A DNA stretch of 64,000 bases from a bacterium (GTDB lineage Bacteria; Planctomycetota; Planctomycetia; Pirellulales; Pirellulaceae). Under the pieces are notes generated by a model, which saw only the letters and a list, made by a program, of their open reading frames with translations, was not told where the DNA came from and made no database searches. Position 1 is the stretch's first letter, and each line of letters starts with the position of its first letter. The stretch covers positions 682,001 to 746,000 of the forward strand of contig WGNR01000012.1 of NCBI GenBank assembly GCA_016124445.1, given 5' to 3'. This document shows, one piece after another, positions 52,633-61,946 of the stretch. A program made the position numbers and the translations under genes.

Positions 52633-52929
52633 ACAACGGCTATCGATCCGCGATAAACCTGCTGGGAAGTGTACTAGTTTCTAAGCTTGGCACTACCTTC
52701 TAAGCGCGCAAATCTTTGCCTAAGGGGTGCGATTTCACTGCTCGAGAGAGTATACCTTTTCCGCGTTTTTTTGTGGGTATCCCGAGAAATTATGTTGACC
52801 TACACTCACACAAGTCCGAAGTTATCAATATATATTTTTAGTTAATACTATTTTCTGGGTGGCGCGAAGGATTGTTTCCGTACTCATCCATTCCTCTCGC
52901 GATACAGCGCCGGCCAAGGAGATTTCGTG

Positions 52930-53919
52930 ATGCCTTCGTCCGCAAGACGCAATCGGCATTGTGATGGATTCACTCTCGTCGAATTGCTGGTGGTTATTGC
53001 CATCATTGGCGTATTGATCGCCTTGTTACTTCCCGCCGTACAACAAGCGCGCGAATCGGCCCGCAGGATTACCTGCACCAACAAGCTGAAGCAACTTGGA
53101 ATTGCGATGCACAATTATCACGATGTGCATTTACAGTTTGCGCCAGGGGCAATCACGGGGCACAATACCTGCAAAAACACAACGACGCCCATGGATGGCG
53201 TCAACAGCGAGTGCAATAAGACATTCGCCCCTTGGACGGTGTTGATCTTGCCGTTTGTGGAGCAGGGAAACCTGCACGCGAAATTCAACTTCTCGAAGAT
53301 CTTCACCCCCTTCAGCACAAGTTGCAGCACACCGAATAAAGCACTTCAATTCCAGCCGTTGGAACTATACCAATGTCCGTCCGATCCCAACTCGGGCAGC
53401 GACGTTCCGACGCTTAATTACATGGCGTGTCAGGGAGGGGGCAGCCCTGGCACGTTTAATGCTCAATTGCACGTAGCATGCTCGGGCACCAGTAGCCCGA
53501 CACGCTACTTCTTCACCAACGGAATGTTCTACAACAATTCCGAAACGCGATTTGCCGACGTGACGGATGGCACGACCAACACCTTCATGATTGGCGAAAC
53601 GAAGTACCATTTTCTTCTGGGAAGCCATCCTTCGATTCCCAAACGGCAAACGAGTTGGGCATCGGGGCAATTAGTCAACTCGGTCTATGCCACACCAATC
53701 ACCATGACGGCCGCGGCAAATCCGATTAACAGCACCGAGGCAATGCCGCAGATTCATCAACTACCGGAAATGACTTCGACCTTCGGCAGTTGGCATCCGG
53801 GCGGGGCGATGTTTACCCACGGCGATGCTTCGGTTCATTTCGTCAGTGAGAACGTCGACCTGGGAACGTTCCGCTCAATGGGACGCCGCAGCGATGGCGG
53901 TCCTACCGGAACGCTGTAA
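52930..53919 (+). CDS. DUF1559 prepilin-like secreted protein
   Basis: A 329-residue protein. The N-terminal prepilin signal is [13 protein letters not shown] then [26 protein letters not shown], with cleavage expected between Gly13 and Phe14 and the usual Glu five residues later (Glu18). The DUF1559 domain follows: [46 protein letters not shown] and the C-terminal motif [32 protein letters not shown] lies 9 bases before ATG 52930. DUF1559 proteins are type IV-pilin-like, extremely abundant in planctomycetes, and exported by a type II-like system. The lipoprotein gene at 54035 is its usual partner. Confidence 0.93.
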   Translation: MPSSARRNRHCDGFTLVELLVVIAIIGVLIALLLPAVQQARESARRITCTNKLKQLGIAMHNYHDVHLQFAPGAITGHNTCKNTTTPMDGVNSECNKTFAPWTVLILPFVEQGNLHAKFNFSKIFTPFSTSCSTPNKALQFQPLELYQCPSDPNSGSDVPTLNYMACQGGGSPGTFNAQLHVACSGTSSPTRYFFTNGMFYNNSETRFADVTDGTTNTFMIGETKYHFLLGSHPSIPKRQTSWASGQLVNSVYATPITMTAAANPINSTEAMPQIHQLPEMTSTFGSWHPGGAMFTHGDASVHFVSENVDLGTFRSMGRRSDGGPTGTL

Positions 53920-54034
53920 AAGAAGCCACGTTTCCAAGCCATTTCGCAAGCTCCTTGTCCTCCGTTCTTTCTTTTTTGAAGCATCGGCCGCGACTAATTC
54001 GCTCGATCGCTCGCCATTTCGAGACTCTCTTGCT

Positions 54035-54481
54035 ATGAAAATGCATCGATACTTCTTGCCGACTCGGCAGGGACAACTGTGGTCAACCGTGGCGACAACT
54101 CTGGCCATGCTCGCCACGATTGGCTGCAGTAGCCAGGACGATGGACCCAAGCGCTATCAGATCACTGGCGATGTGATCTATAACGGAAAACCATTGCCAG
54201 CCGGCAAGATCTATTTCTCGCCAGACATCGAAGCGGGTAACAGCGGACCGGGCGGCTTTGCCGATATTGTCGACGGACATTTCGATTCGAACGTGGGCAA
54301 CGCCAAGGGAGTCGTGCCGGGGCCGCACGATGTTCGCGTCGAAGGATTCGACGGGAAGCCGTCCGAGAAAAACGACTTTCACCCCAAGGGATCAATGATC
54401 TTCCCCGTCTACAGCGACCATATCGATGTGCCTGAGGAAGCTTCTCACCACGAATTCGATATTCCGCTGAATCCCAGCTAA
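54035..54481 (+). CDS. Small lipoprotein next to the DUF1559 gene
   Basis: A 148-residue protein starting at ATG 54035, where a lipoprotein signal begins (MKMHRYFLPTRQGQLWSTVATTL divided by a hydrophobic core, ending LATIGC with Cys31 as lipid site). The mature part is a carboxypeptidase-regulatory-like beta domain with GDVIYNGKPLPAGKIYFSPD, SGPGGFADIVDGHFDSNVGNAKGVVPGPHDVRVEGFDG and FPVYSDHIDVPEEASHHEFDIPL. The frame upstream overlaps the DUF1559 gene and is not coding. DUF1559 genes in this phylum are very often followed by such a lipoprotein. Confidence 0.82.
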   Translation: MKMHRYFLPTRQGQLWSTVATTLAMLATIGCSSQDDGPKRYQITGDVIYNGKPLPAGKIYFSPDIEAGNSGPGGFADIVDGHFDSNVGNAKGVVPGPHDVRVEGFDGKPSEKNDFHPKGSMIFPVYSDHIDVPEEASHHEFDIPLNPS

Positions 54482-54485
54482 ACCG

Positions 54486-55223
54486 TTATGGCATCTCGCC
54501 GCTGGTTTCAGGTTGCGTCAAGCGAGAGAATCGCTCGTGCCAGGCACGCACCTCGGATTGAACTTGAGTCATCGCAGCCTCTGGGCTCTCGGCGGTTGCT
54601 TCGAATCGTTGAGAGTACTCCGACTGGCCGATCTTGATCGATACAGTGCAATGAAAACGATACAGACGCGGCGAGTTGCCCCAAGATTCGAGCCGGTAAT
54701 AGGTAGCCCCCAGTCGATCGAGTTCCTCTTGCAGGCTTTGCGTCGCCGACGAAACCAACGCGGCAGGTTTGCTCGCTGGGATGGTTAAACGTTCGCTAGG
54801 CAGCGGCATTTCTTCGCCACTTCTTGCCGCCGGCGACTGAAAACCAAGGGGTGTACTCGGTTGGCGGATGAATTCGGCGGGTACTTCGTACTGGGCCGTT
54901 TCAAGTTGCGATGGCTGCGAAGTGGTTGGCTGTTGAAAGCTGGCCAGCCGGGTGGGCCTGGACGATGCAGTCGTGGGAACCTGGCTTTGAGGCAGCATCC
55001 CAAACCGATCGAGATCGCTGGTCCCATGCGCCATCGAGTTCGAATCAGGACTCGCCTCTTTCTCGGGCCAAATTCCTTTTAAGGCCCCCTGAACCCCCTC
55101 AGGCATGATCGCCACGACCGGGAGCCCCACCAGAAACAGGAGCACGATCACGGCTCGAATCGTCGTAAATTCAGTCTTCACAAGTACTTCTTTCAAGTAG
55201 GTCCATCTACCGAAGTCACTCAT
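54486..55223 (-). CDS. Membrane-anchored protein with a disordered linker
   Basis: A protein of about 245 residues. ATG 55223 (MSDFGRWTYLKE) is used because it leaves the terminator of the next operon outside; GTG 55181 is an alternative. A membrane helix at ~20-40 (AVIVLLFLVGLPVVAIM) is followed by a long Ser/Thr/Pro/Gln-rich linker. A small beta domain closes the protein (LQEELDRLGATYYRLESWGNSPRLYRFHCTVSIKIGQSEYSQRFEATAESPEAAMTQV). No family is recognised. It converges on the lipoprotein gene, with 4 bases between their ends. The likely role is periplasmic binding or scaffolding. Confidence 0.7.
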   Translation of the reverse strand: MSDFGRWTYLKEVLVKTEFTTIRAVIVLLFLVGLPVVAIMPEGVQGALKGIWPEKEASPDSNSMAHGTSDLDRFGMLPQSQVPTTASSRPTRLASFQQPTTSQPSQLETAQYEVPAEFIRQPSTPLGFQSPAARSGEEMPLPSERLTIPASKPAALVSSATQSLQEELDRLGATYYRLESWGNSPRLYRFHCTVSIKIGQSEYSQRFEATAESPEAAMTQVQSEVRAWHERFSRLTQPETSGEMP

Positions 55224-55304
55224 ATTAGAACACTTGCCCCCGACATCAAATAGAGATTCCGATCGGCGAAACGCAGAGGGGGGGCGGGAACTGCCCGATG
55301 CGCA

Positions 55305-55340
55305 CAAAAAAAACCGGCCGCCTGAATTCAGGTGGCCGGT
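55305..55340 (-). terminator. Terminator of the EF-hand/LTxxQ gene
   Basis: ACCGGCCGCCTGAA pairs with TTCAGGTGGCCGGT (one G-T pair), an almost perfect 14-base stem. On the minus strand it is followed by a T8 run. It lies ~65 bases after the stop of the EF-hand gene. Confidence 0.88.
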
Positions 55341-55406
55341 CTCCAGAAAGGAGGACAGTAATTCTCCTTGCCGAGCTAGGCACTTCAAATCTCGGCAAAG
55401 GAGAGC

Positions 55407-56321
55407 TTAGGCGTCGTCGTCTTTATCTTCTTTGTCATCGTCGCCATCGCGATCACGAGGAACGCGAGGACCTCGATCACCATCACGTGGACCGCGGAAC
55501 TGAGGACGATCTCCATCACGCGGACCACGGGCTTGTGGACCACCTTCCCGTCGATCGCCGTCACGACCACGTTCCATGCCAGGACGGGGACCGCCAGCTC
55601 CGGCGAACCCGGGGCCACCGAATCCAGGACGCGGGGGACCCATATGATGCAACTTTTCACGCTGCTCTTCGGTCAGGATCGAATGGAACTTCTTCTGAAC
55701 CTCTTCGTGCAGAGCGCGAAGTTGGCGGCGTTGATCGTCGCTCAGGTGCAGGCCTTCCATCACGGCCCAAGGCATCATGCTTGGATCCATCGGAGGTCGG
55801 GGACCGCCGGCGAAACTGGGACGATCACCATCGCGGGGTCCGCGATCACCGTCACGCGATGCTCGGTCACCTTCTCTCGGACCACGATCGCCATCGCGAG
55901 GCGGGCCAGGTCGATCACCTTCACGCATCCGCTCACGATCTCCTTCGCCACGTGGCGGACCGGGTCGGTCGCCATCGCGAGCGAAACCTGGACGACCACC
56001 AGGACCGCGCTGGAACATTGCTTTCAATTCTTCCTTGGTCACGGCGCCATCCTTGTTAGCATCGGCACGTTCAATCATGCCGGCCGCTCGCGTCCCTTCG
56101 ACTTCTTCCTTGGTGATCTTGCCGTCACCGTCTTTGTCGAGCTGCATAATGCGCTCGATCATTTGTTCGGGGTTGAATTGGCGATCACCGCCTGGCCGTC
56201 CTTCGCCATCGCGAGGACCGCGCGGACCGCGTTCACCGTCTTGAGCATGGACCGAGGTGAATGCCACGCCGACAAACATCAGCGAAAGCATCACAAGGGT
56301 AGGTTTCCAGAAGTTCTTCAT
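55407..56321 (-). CDS. Secreted EF-hand protein with RDGDR repeats and an LTxxQ (Spy/CpxP-like) module
   Basis: A 304-residue protein. ATG 56321 starts a signal peptide (KNFWKPTLVMLSLMFVGVAF, cut near VHAQD). Two EF-hands follow: DKDGDGKITKEE at 62-73 and DANKDGAVTKEE at 87-98, with all calcium ligands. A long Arg/Asp/Gly/Pro-rich region with repeated (R)DGDR(G/P) units follows. Then comes a helical LTxxQ-like module, LHLSDDQRRQLRALHEEVQKKFHSILTEEQREKL, of the type found in Spy and CpxP periplasmic chaperones. A second RDGDR tail ends in DKEDKDDD. Calcium-tuned periplasmic chaperone or sensor is a reasonable guess. It is downstream of the dioxygenase gene. Confidence 0.85.
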   Translation of the reverse strand: MKNFWKPTLVMLSLMFVGVAFTSVHAQDGERGPRGPRDGEGRPGGDRQFNPEQMIERIMQLDKDGDGKITKEEVEGTRAAGMIERADANKDGAVTKEELKAMFQRGPGGRPGFARDGDRPGPPRGEGDRERMREGDRPGPPRDGDRGPREGDRASRDGDRGPRDGDRPSFAGGPRPPMDPSMMPWAVMEGLHLSDDQRRQLRALHEEVQKKFHSILTEEQREKLHHMGPPRPGFGGPGFAGAGGPRPGMERGRDGDRREGGPQARGPRDGDRPQFRGPRDGDRGPRVPRDRDGDDDKEDKDDDA

Positions 56322-56422
56322 CGTTCGGCTACTCTTTTGCGTTAATGGGGGAGTAAGTGTTGAAGCAGACAACCAAAGATTGCCTGTTGTGATTGAAAAC
56401 GAACAGTTACGAGGGACAACAT

Positions 56423-57181
56423 TTACGAAGGACGTGGTCCCGGAGGAGGTCCATCTGGACGGCCACCAGGTCGGCGACCACCAGGAGGTGGCCCGAACGG
56501 ACGACGCCTATCACGTTCGTCCGGGGTAGCTCCCAGCACGAGGTCGAACGAAGCGGAAAGCTCGTTCAGCTTGGAATCAGGAATCGGTTTGAAATCCGTG
56601 ACCAACCGATCACGCATTTCAGGATCTCGTACGCGAGAGAAAATCCCGTCTCGCTTGTTTCCTTCAAACCCGCGAATCATCAACTGCGTGATCAATAATT
56701 CGCGATCCCCTTGCTTCACTTTGAAGTGAATGTGAGGGGCTGGCCTGCCAGGGTAGGGGACCGGTTTGATGGTGCGGAAGCGGTACTCGCCGGTGCTTCC
56801 AGTGGTAAACCGACCAAAGCCTTGAAAGTTGCGGTCGATTTGATCTTGTTTTTTGCCGCTATCCGCCGTGTGCAAATAAACCTGGTTGGCATCGCATTGC
56901 CAGATTTCGACGGTGGCGTTTTTAAGGGGGGAACCGTTTTTATCGAGAACTCGCCCTGTCAAATGGGTGACTTGTCCCACTGCTGGCGTGGTACTGTCTT
57001 TGATGATGATCAGATCGTTGTCTTGATCCAGCGGCAACTTATCGGGATAGAAAGGACCTTCTGTCAGCCATGGTGTTGGTTTGGATAGTTCTTCCGCGAA
57101 AAGCCCAGGCGTCGTAAAGAGCGCCGTACCCATCAGCCCCAGAAAACATCGGCGGCCGGTGGTATGACCAGATGAATGCAT
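56423..57181 (-). CDS. Tat-exported intradiol ring-cleavage dioxygenase-like protein
   Basis: A 252-residue protein. ATG 57181 has GAGGAG 7 bases upstream and begins a twin-arginine signal (GRRCFLGLMG), so it folds before export, as expected for a metal enzyme. The dioxygenase fold carries the four non-haem iron(III) ligands: Tyr102 (NQVYLH), Tyr143 (VPYPG), His150 and His152 (PHIHF). Intradiol enzymes open catechol rings; exported versions are seen in planctomycetes with unknown substrates. The last ~30 residues are a Pro/Gly/Arg-rich tail (PFGPPPGGRRPGGRPDG). The EF-hand gene follows by ~100 bases on the same strand. Confidence 0.88.
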   Translation of the reverse strand: MHSSGHTTGRRCFLGLMGTALFTTPGLFAEELSKPTPWLTEGPFYPDKLPLDQDNDLIIIKDSTTPAVGQVTHLTGRVLDKNGSPLKNATVEIWQCDANQVYLHTADSGKKQDQIDRNFQGFGRFTTGSTGEYRFRTIKPVPYPGRPAPHIHFKVKQGDRELLITQLMIRGFEGNKRDGIFSRVRDPEMRDRLVTDFKPIPDSKLNELSASFDLVLGATPDERDRRRPFGPPPGGRRPGGRPDGPPPGPRPS

Positions 57182-57423
57182 GCTTGCTCCTCTGTGTTCC
57201 TGCAATGTCCAAAGCGCGAGAGACCTTGTTGCGTCCCTTGAAGATTGAACCTTGCAGGCCGAGGAGAGTTTCGGTGCGCTACTAAACAAACCGTTGAAAT
57301 AAGGGCAGATTCCCCTCAAATCAACGGTTTTTTAGGCTAGGTGATCAGATTTCGGGCCCAAGTTGGCGAAGTTGGTTTCCCAATCATTCGCCAACGAATG
57401 TCCCCGTTGCCGGCGATTTGCCG

Positions 57424-58980
57424 TTACTGTTGGCTGAAGGTTTCGCCTCGCAGGGCAGCACCCCCTTGGAAGTCGGTTGGCTGGTCGAGACCACCGGTCA
57501 GCAACAAACCATCGATCTTGGCATGAGCCTGGGCCAGATTACCCAGTGCCACGATATACCTCAGATTGGCATCGAAGTAGGTCCGTCGCACGATCAGCAC
57601 CTGGAGGAAGGCAAATTCGCCGGCGGAATAGGCCTGTTCGGCCAGATCAAGCGTTTGCTTGGCTTTGGGCAAGATCTTCTCTTCATATTGCTTGACCGCC
57701 ACCATGGCCGAATCGTATTCGTTGGAGACTTGAGCCAAGCGAGATTTGAGCGACATCTCAACCCGTTTCACGTCGTGCGTAGCCCGGCAGTATTCTCGGT
57801 AGGCAGCCGAGATGTTGCCGCTGTTGTCGTTGAAGACCGGGATGGCCCCACCGACATTGACTTGGATCATACCACTTCGAGTGGCATAGTCCTGACCTGC
57901 CTGCAATTGGGCCTGGATATTGGGAATCGCCTGGACTTCTTGCCGCGACATATTGGCACGTGCCTGATTCACACGGGCATAACTGGCCCGCAATTCCGGG
58001 CTGCTTCCCAGCAGGTTGGTGTAGATGTTTTCCCACTCGAGTTCACCAGCATCGGGATCGAGCTTTCCTACCAGTGGCTGTCGTTGCAAGTTAGGAATAC
58101 CAACCGTCGCCGCCATTCGTTGCCAGGCAGCTTCCCAATTGATCGAGGCCTGCTGCTTCAAGATTTCAACTTCATTCAGCTGAATCTCGGCCTGAAGCGG
58201 ATCAGACTGCGAAGCCTCTCGGGCTTCAAACCGTTTGTTGGCCAGATCGACCCCCTGGGCAAGCACGCGACGGAACTCTTCGATCAGTTCCAAACGTCGT
58301 TGGGCGACCAAAGCGTCAATGAATGCCAGGCGAACGTCGGTCATCACGCGGTACCGTTGCGATTCGACATCCCAGCGCTGGGCCTGAACGGCATGTCCCA
58401 AAACGTTTTGGTTCAGGCTCAACTTGTTGGCGGTAACAAACTGCCGCGAGATCGAAACCAGATGCTGATCAGTTTGACCGTCGGCGATCTGGTTTCCAGA
58501 GTAACCAACGTAGGGGTTTGCCGAACGTCCGACCTGATATTGGTAGTCAGCGGCTGCCAGTGCCGAAGCCGAGCTTTGACGAATGGTGGGATTGTTGTCC
58601 AGTGCCATCTTTTGAAGCGTATCCAACGACAAGCCACCGTCGGAATCGGTCGGCAACTTGGGAATGACGGGAAGTTCGGCGACCGAGAACTCCGGGTGCG
58701 GTTCAAAGTTGTTGCTGCTGTCGACCTTGGTTGTCAGCACCGACGTCGGAATCAACTCTGGCGGCTCGATGTCGTCCGGCGACGTATCATGCGAGGCAAG
58801 TTGCACTGGAGGGGCCAGCTCCGCGATGTCCGCTGGCTGGCTAGCCGCCTCGTAATTCGATACGGCCGGCGCATCTTTGTAGTCGTATTGCATCGAGCCA
58901 GGACCGCTTGCACATCCGATGGCACCTGAAAGCCCCAAGGTTATCCACCAAACGTGTTTCGTAGTTCGCTTGCTGCCCAT
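57424..58980 (-). CDS. TolC-family outer-membrane efflux protein (lipoprotein)
   Basis: A 518-residue protein from ATG 58980, with GGGGAAG just before. The signal ends LGLSGAIGC, so Cys24 is probably lipidated, as in OprM-type channels. About 120 disordered residues follow. The TolC domain consists of two repeats of long helices and strands: SLDTLQKMALDNNPTIRQSSASALAAADYQYQVG, LAFIDALVAQRRLELIEEFRRVLAQGVDLANKRF, then RASYARVNQARANMSRQEVQAIPNIQAQLQAG and a final YEEKILPKAKQTLDLAEQAYSAGEFAFLQVL. It forms the outer-membrane exit channel of an export system. Its pump is not adjacent; the ABC-adaptor operon at 7617-12253 is a possible partner. Confidence 0.9.
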   Translation of the reverse strand: MGSKRTTKHVWWITLGLSGAIGCASGPGSMQYDYKDAPAVSNYEAASQPADIAELAPPVQLASHDTSPDDIEPPELIPTSVLTTKVDSSNNFEPHPEFSVAELPVIPKLPTDSDGGLSLDTLQKMALDNNPTIRQSSASALAAADYQYQVGRSANPYVGYSGNQIADGQTDQHLVSISRQFVTANKLSLNQNVLGHAVQAQRWDVESQRYRVMTDVRLAFIDALVAQRRLELIEEFRRVLAQGVDLANKRFEAREASQSDPLQAEIQLNEVEILKQQASINWEAAWQRMAATVGIPNLQRQPLVGKLDPDAGELEWENIYTNLLGSSPELRASYARVNQARANMSRQEVQAIPNIQAQLQAGQDYATRSGMIQVNVGGAIPVFNDNSGNISAAYREYCRATHDVKRVEMSLKSRLAQVSNEYDSAMVAVKQYEEKILPKAKQTLDLAEQAYSAGEFAFLQVLIVRRTYFDANLRYIVALGNLAQAHAKIDGLLLTGGLDQPTDFQGGAALRGETFSQQ

Positions 58981-59136
58981 CTCTTCCCCGTCTTCTGCTA
59001 GCAGTACCAGCACCTGTGACAGTGCATGATTCATTCAACTGACAATACAGGTACTTTCGGCACATGCGGCAGATCGCGTTGATTGAAAAACGGGCGAAGT
59101 TAACGTTGGGCAGGTATCTTAGCGAACGTAAAAGTT

Positions 59137-59667
59137 TTACCAGCCGTTTTTCTTTACCACTTCGTAATCAATTTGTACCAATCCTTGTTGAAATTGTTGC
59201 GAGTTCTTTACTTTTAGCCGAGTATCGCGACCAATATGGGCAACTAGAGGGATACCGTGCCCCAAGAGGATCGGCTGAGTGAAAACTTTGACTTCGTCGA
59301 TAGCGCCAGCATGCAAAAAGGAGGCAGCCAGTTGTCCGCCGCCAACCAGCCAGACATCTTTACCGGGCTGGCTGCGAACCCAACGGATGAATTCCGAGAC
59401 CGGCTGTCGAACGATCTGGGCATGCTGGCATTGCATCAGCTTTCGCGAGAAGACGAAGTTCTGCTTCTCTGCGTAAGGATAAGGACCAAGCGATAAAACC
59501 TGTTCGTAGGTATGCCGGCCTTGGACGACGGTATCAATCGATTGCAGGAATTGCGAAAACCCAAAGTCCTCGTATCCCTCGGCTTGAACGAGCCAGTCGA
59601 TGGCTCCATCGGGCCGCGCGATGTAACCATCGAGACTGGCCGTTACGAAATAGATAATCTTTCTCAC
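59137..59667 (-). CDS. Dihydrofolate-reductase-family (RibD C-domain-like) protein
   Basis: A 176-residue cytoplasmic protein starting at GTG 59667 with GGAGAAGAG upstream. It has the DHFR-like fold of YwjB/YyaP proteins: KIIYFVTASLDGYIARPDGAIDWL, GRHTYEQVL, NFVFSRKL, WVRSQPGKDVWLVGGGQLAASFLHAGAIDEVKVFTQPILLGHGIPL. LVGGG is the nucleotide-binding loop. Such proteins probably reduce pterin- or flavin-like molecules with NADPH; activities are mostly untested. It is downstream of the large unknown gene (120 bases away, same strand). Confidence 0.85.
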   Translation of the reverse strand: MRKIIYFVTASLDGYIARPDGAIDWLVQAEGYEDFGFSQFLQSIDTVVQGRHTYEQVLSLGPYPYAEKQNFVFSRKLMQCQHAQIVRQPVSEFIRWVRSQPGKDVWLVGGGQLAASFLHAGAIDEVKVFTQPILLGHGIPLVAHIGRDTRLKVKNSQQFQQGLVQIDYEVVKKNGW

Positions 59668-59786
59668 AGAATCTCTTCTCCAGAACGCTGTTTCTTACAG
59701 ACGCCAAGGGGAATCGGTGCAGCGAATCCTTGAGCGTTGGTTACGTGCATAAAAAGAAACGGTTCGAGAAGATATGCGGGCCGCGG

Positions 59787-61634
59787 TTATTGCGTAGGCG
59801 GGAACCGTTCTTCCTTGCTAGCCTGCTTGACTGGAAGTTTCCTCTGGCCAGCGGTCACCGACGGGATCAGAAAGCTAAACGGTTTGCCCGGCACCGGGTT
59901 CAGTTCCCATTTCCGTGTCGGTGGTTCGTCGCGTATTTGCAACGAGGGAGAAGTTGCCTCAACGATTGGAATGATCGCCGGCCCGAGGTAGAGTCCAAAA
60001 TGATCGTGCAATACCTTGTGATCGTTACGAAACACGACCGCTCCAACAGCCGGGCCTGAATTGGTTTCGTGCAGCGATATGTAATCAAAGAAGACTGGCG
60101 GCTTCCAATTCGATGATGCCATCCATTTTTGAAACTCTGCCTGTGTCCAGTATCGCCCGTTCTTCTCACGATTCCGCTCGACTTCACGTATCGTTTCGAC
60201 AAGATCACGGCTGAGGTGGTGGTCGTACCAACTGTAGGTTGCCTGATAAAGAAAGTAGGGATACACACCTCGCGCCAACCAAGCTTCCTGGTCCTTCATG
60301 AGCAGCGGAAACGCAACCCATGGATTCTGGGTATAGGGATCGAAATCTTGCAGAAAAGTTGCGTTCACCGCTTCTTCAATGCGCTGGGCACTTGCGGGTA
60401 AATGCTCCTGGTACAGGATCAACTGGGCAGCACTGCAAAACCAACCCTTGAACTGAGGATGCTCTTGATTTCGCTCGTTTAAAGCTTCGTCGATCGTGTT
60501 GACGATCTCTTGATGTAGATTCCGCTTCAGAGTTCTGCGAAGAGAAGGTCCGATGTCGCCGACGTCTGTCAGCATTTCCTCGTAGACTTCGTCCGGAACC
60601 GGGCTGACATTACCGAGATAGGCTTGAAACAACAGAAATCGGAATTGCTCGATTTCAAGGAACTGCATCGCATCATCGTTTTGATTCTGTAGCGACTGCG
60701 TTTCCATCAAGCGAAGAAGTTTTAAGTCTGCGAGTGCCGATGACTGCTTACCTTCCAGCAATTCGACCAGGCCGTGGATGGCAGCGTAACGCGCGACGGC
60801 GATATCCCATGGATGGCATTCCTGTTTATCTTGTAAAACGCTCTGGCGGAGTTTTTGAAATAAACTGTCGTGGCGACGAACAAACTTCTTTACTTGGTCG
60901 GTCCCCGAAAAACCAGAATCGAAGATCTTCAGTAATTCGACATCAGACAGTTGATCTGTTCTCCACCGGTGGGCTGGCCTGGCGACGATTTGAAATCTTT
61001 GATCCGATTTTGAAAGCTCAGGCAAGCTTCGGTTGCGCGCCAACACCCAATCAGGCGAAGCGTCTTGCATTAGGGCAAGCAGCAGCGCGTCGTGCTTGCG
61101 AGCCGCATCATTCATCAACCGGGGAGCGACCTCGTCTTGGGCTTGAAGAATGGCGAGATGTCGGTCTCTGATTGTCTTGACGCGCTGCTGGGCCCGCATG
61201 TCGGCCAGCAAGAACAACGACCAGGCAACCAGCAGCGCCGTGGGACCTGAGATCGCTAGTTTCCAGACGTTTAGATTGTGGGCGTTACGCTGGTAGTTTC
61301 CTTCACTTGTTTTCTTCGGCCAGAGACCGATTACGGTTCCGACCAACGTTCCCAGGAAATATCCAGACAAGCTGAAGGTCCATAACAGTTCGAAGCTGTA
61401 TTCCAAGACGCCTGTGGACGAGAGCAACAATGCCCCAGGGAACTGTTCGTAAAACTGGCTTTGGTAGTAGGCAGTCCACGCCAATCCGGTCGGAATAACC
61501 GCCCCAAACACCAGCAAGAATACACCGCCCACCAAGTTCCAGCGCATCTTCAAAAACAGATTGGCAACACAGTATCCAACGATCACCCAAGCCAGGGAGA
61601 ACATGGACATTAAAATCAGGTAGGCAGTCATCAA
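59787..61634 (-). CDS. Large membrane protein of unknown function
   Basis: A 615-residue protein. Four membrane segments occupy residues ~1-155: MTAYLILMSMFSLAWVIVGYC, LVGGVFLLVFGAVIPTG, FELLWTFSLSGYFLGTLVG and TALLVAWSLFLLADM. The remaining ~450 residues are soluble and mainly helical (LRRTLKRNLHQEIVNTIDEALNERN, HDSLFQKLRQSVLQDKQECHPW, IREVERNREKNGRYWTQAEF), ending in a small beta-rich part (AVGAVVFRNDHKVLHDHFGLYLG). No catalytic motif is visible. It is on the same strand as the DHFR-family gene. Function unknown. Confidence 0.75.
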   Translation of the reverse strand: MMTAYLILMSMFSLAWVIVGYCVANLFLKMRWNLVGGVFLLVFGAVIPTGLAWTAYYQSQFYEQFPGALLLSSTGVLEYSFELLWTFSLSGYFLGTLVGTVIGLWPKKTSEGNYQRNAHNLNVWKLAISGPTALLVAWSLFLLADMRAQQRVKTIRDRHLAILQAQDEVAPRLMNDAARKHDALLLALMQDASPDWVLARNRSLPELSKSDQRFQIVARPAHRWRTDQLSDVELLKIFDSGFSGTDQVKKFVRRHDSLFQKLRQSVLQDKQECHPWDIAVARYAAIHGLVELLEGKQSSALADLKLLRLMETQSLQNQNDDAMQFLEIEQFRFLLFQAYLGNVSPVPDEVYEEMLTDVGDIGPSLRRTLKRNLHQEIVNTIDEALNERNQEHPQFKGWFCSAAQLILYQEHLPASAQRIEEAVNATFLQDFDPYTQNPWVAFPLLMKDQEAWLARGVYPYFLYQATYSWYDHHLSRDLVETIREVERNREKNGRYWTQAEFQKWMASSNWKPPVFFDYISLHETNSGPAVGAVVFRNDHKVLHDHFGLYLGPAIIPIVEATSPSLQIRDEPPTRKWELNPVPGKPFSFLIPSVTAGQRKLPVKQASKEERFPPTQ

Positions 61635-61946
61635 TAGCGACGGAAAGTGAGATGGGGCTTACAGATCCGTGCTTCACTCAATCGATCACCTGGCCGGGGA
61701 AGACCAGACGATCAACTGGGCAACTATTTGCCAAGCAGCAGTGAAGCAGGGGGGAACTCTGTTGGGGATTTGATGCCAGTCTAGAAGAATTCTGCGATTC
61801 GAGCGAATCAAAATTCAGAAACTTTTCTTCCCTTTTATCCGCGATATCAGATCAGAACCATGCCGCAGGCTTGGCGGGAAATGCCGGCTCCGATTAAATT
61901 AAGGTTAGAGGCAGATTTCGTCGAATCCCAGGCACGGAGAAACGCG
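61635..61946. other. Intergenic region
   Basis: 312 bases between divergent genes. No clear promoter or hairpin is visible. The last part is open in the frame of the small gene that follows (from 61860), but the better ribosome-binding site points to 61947. Confidence 0.4.

Noticed and set aside
57418..58929. 503-codon plus-strand frame
   Set aside because: It is the mirror of the TolC-family gene on the minus strand, which has signal, lipobox and family pattern.
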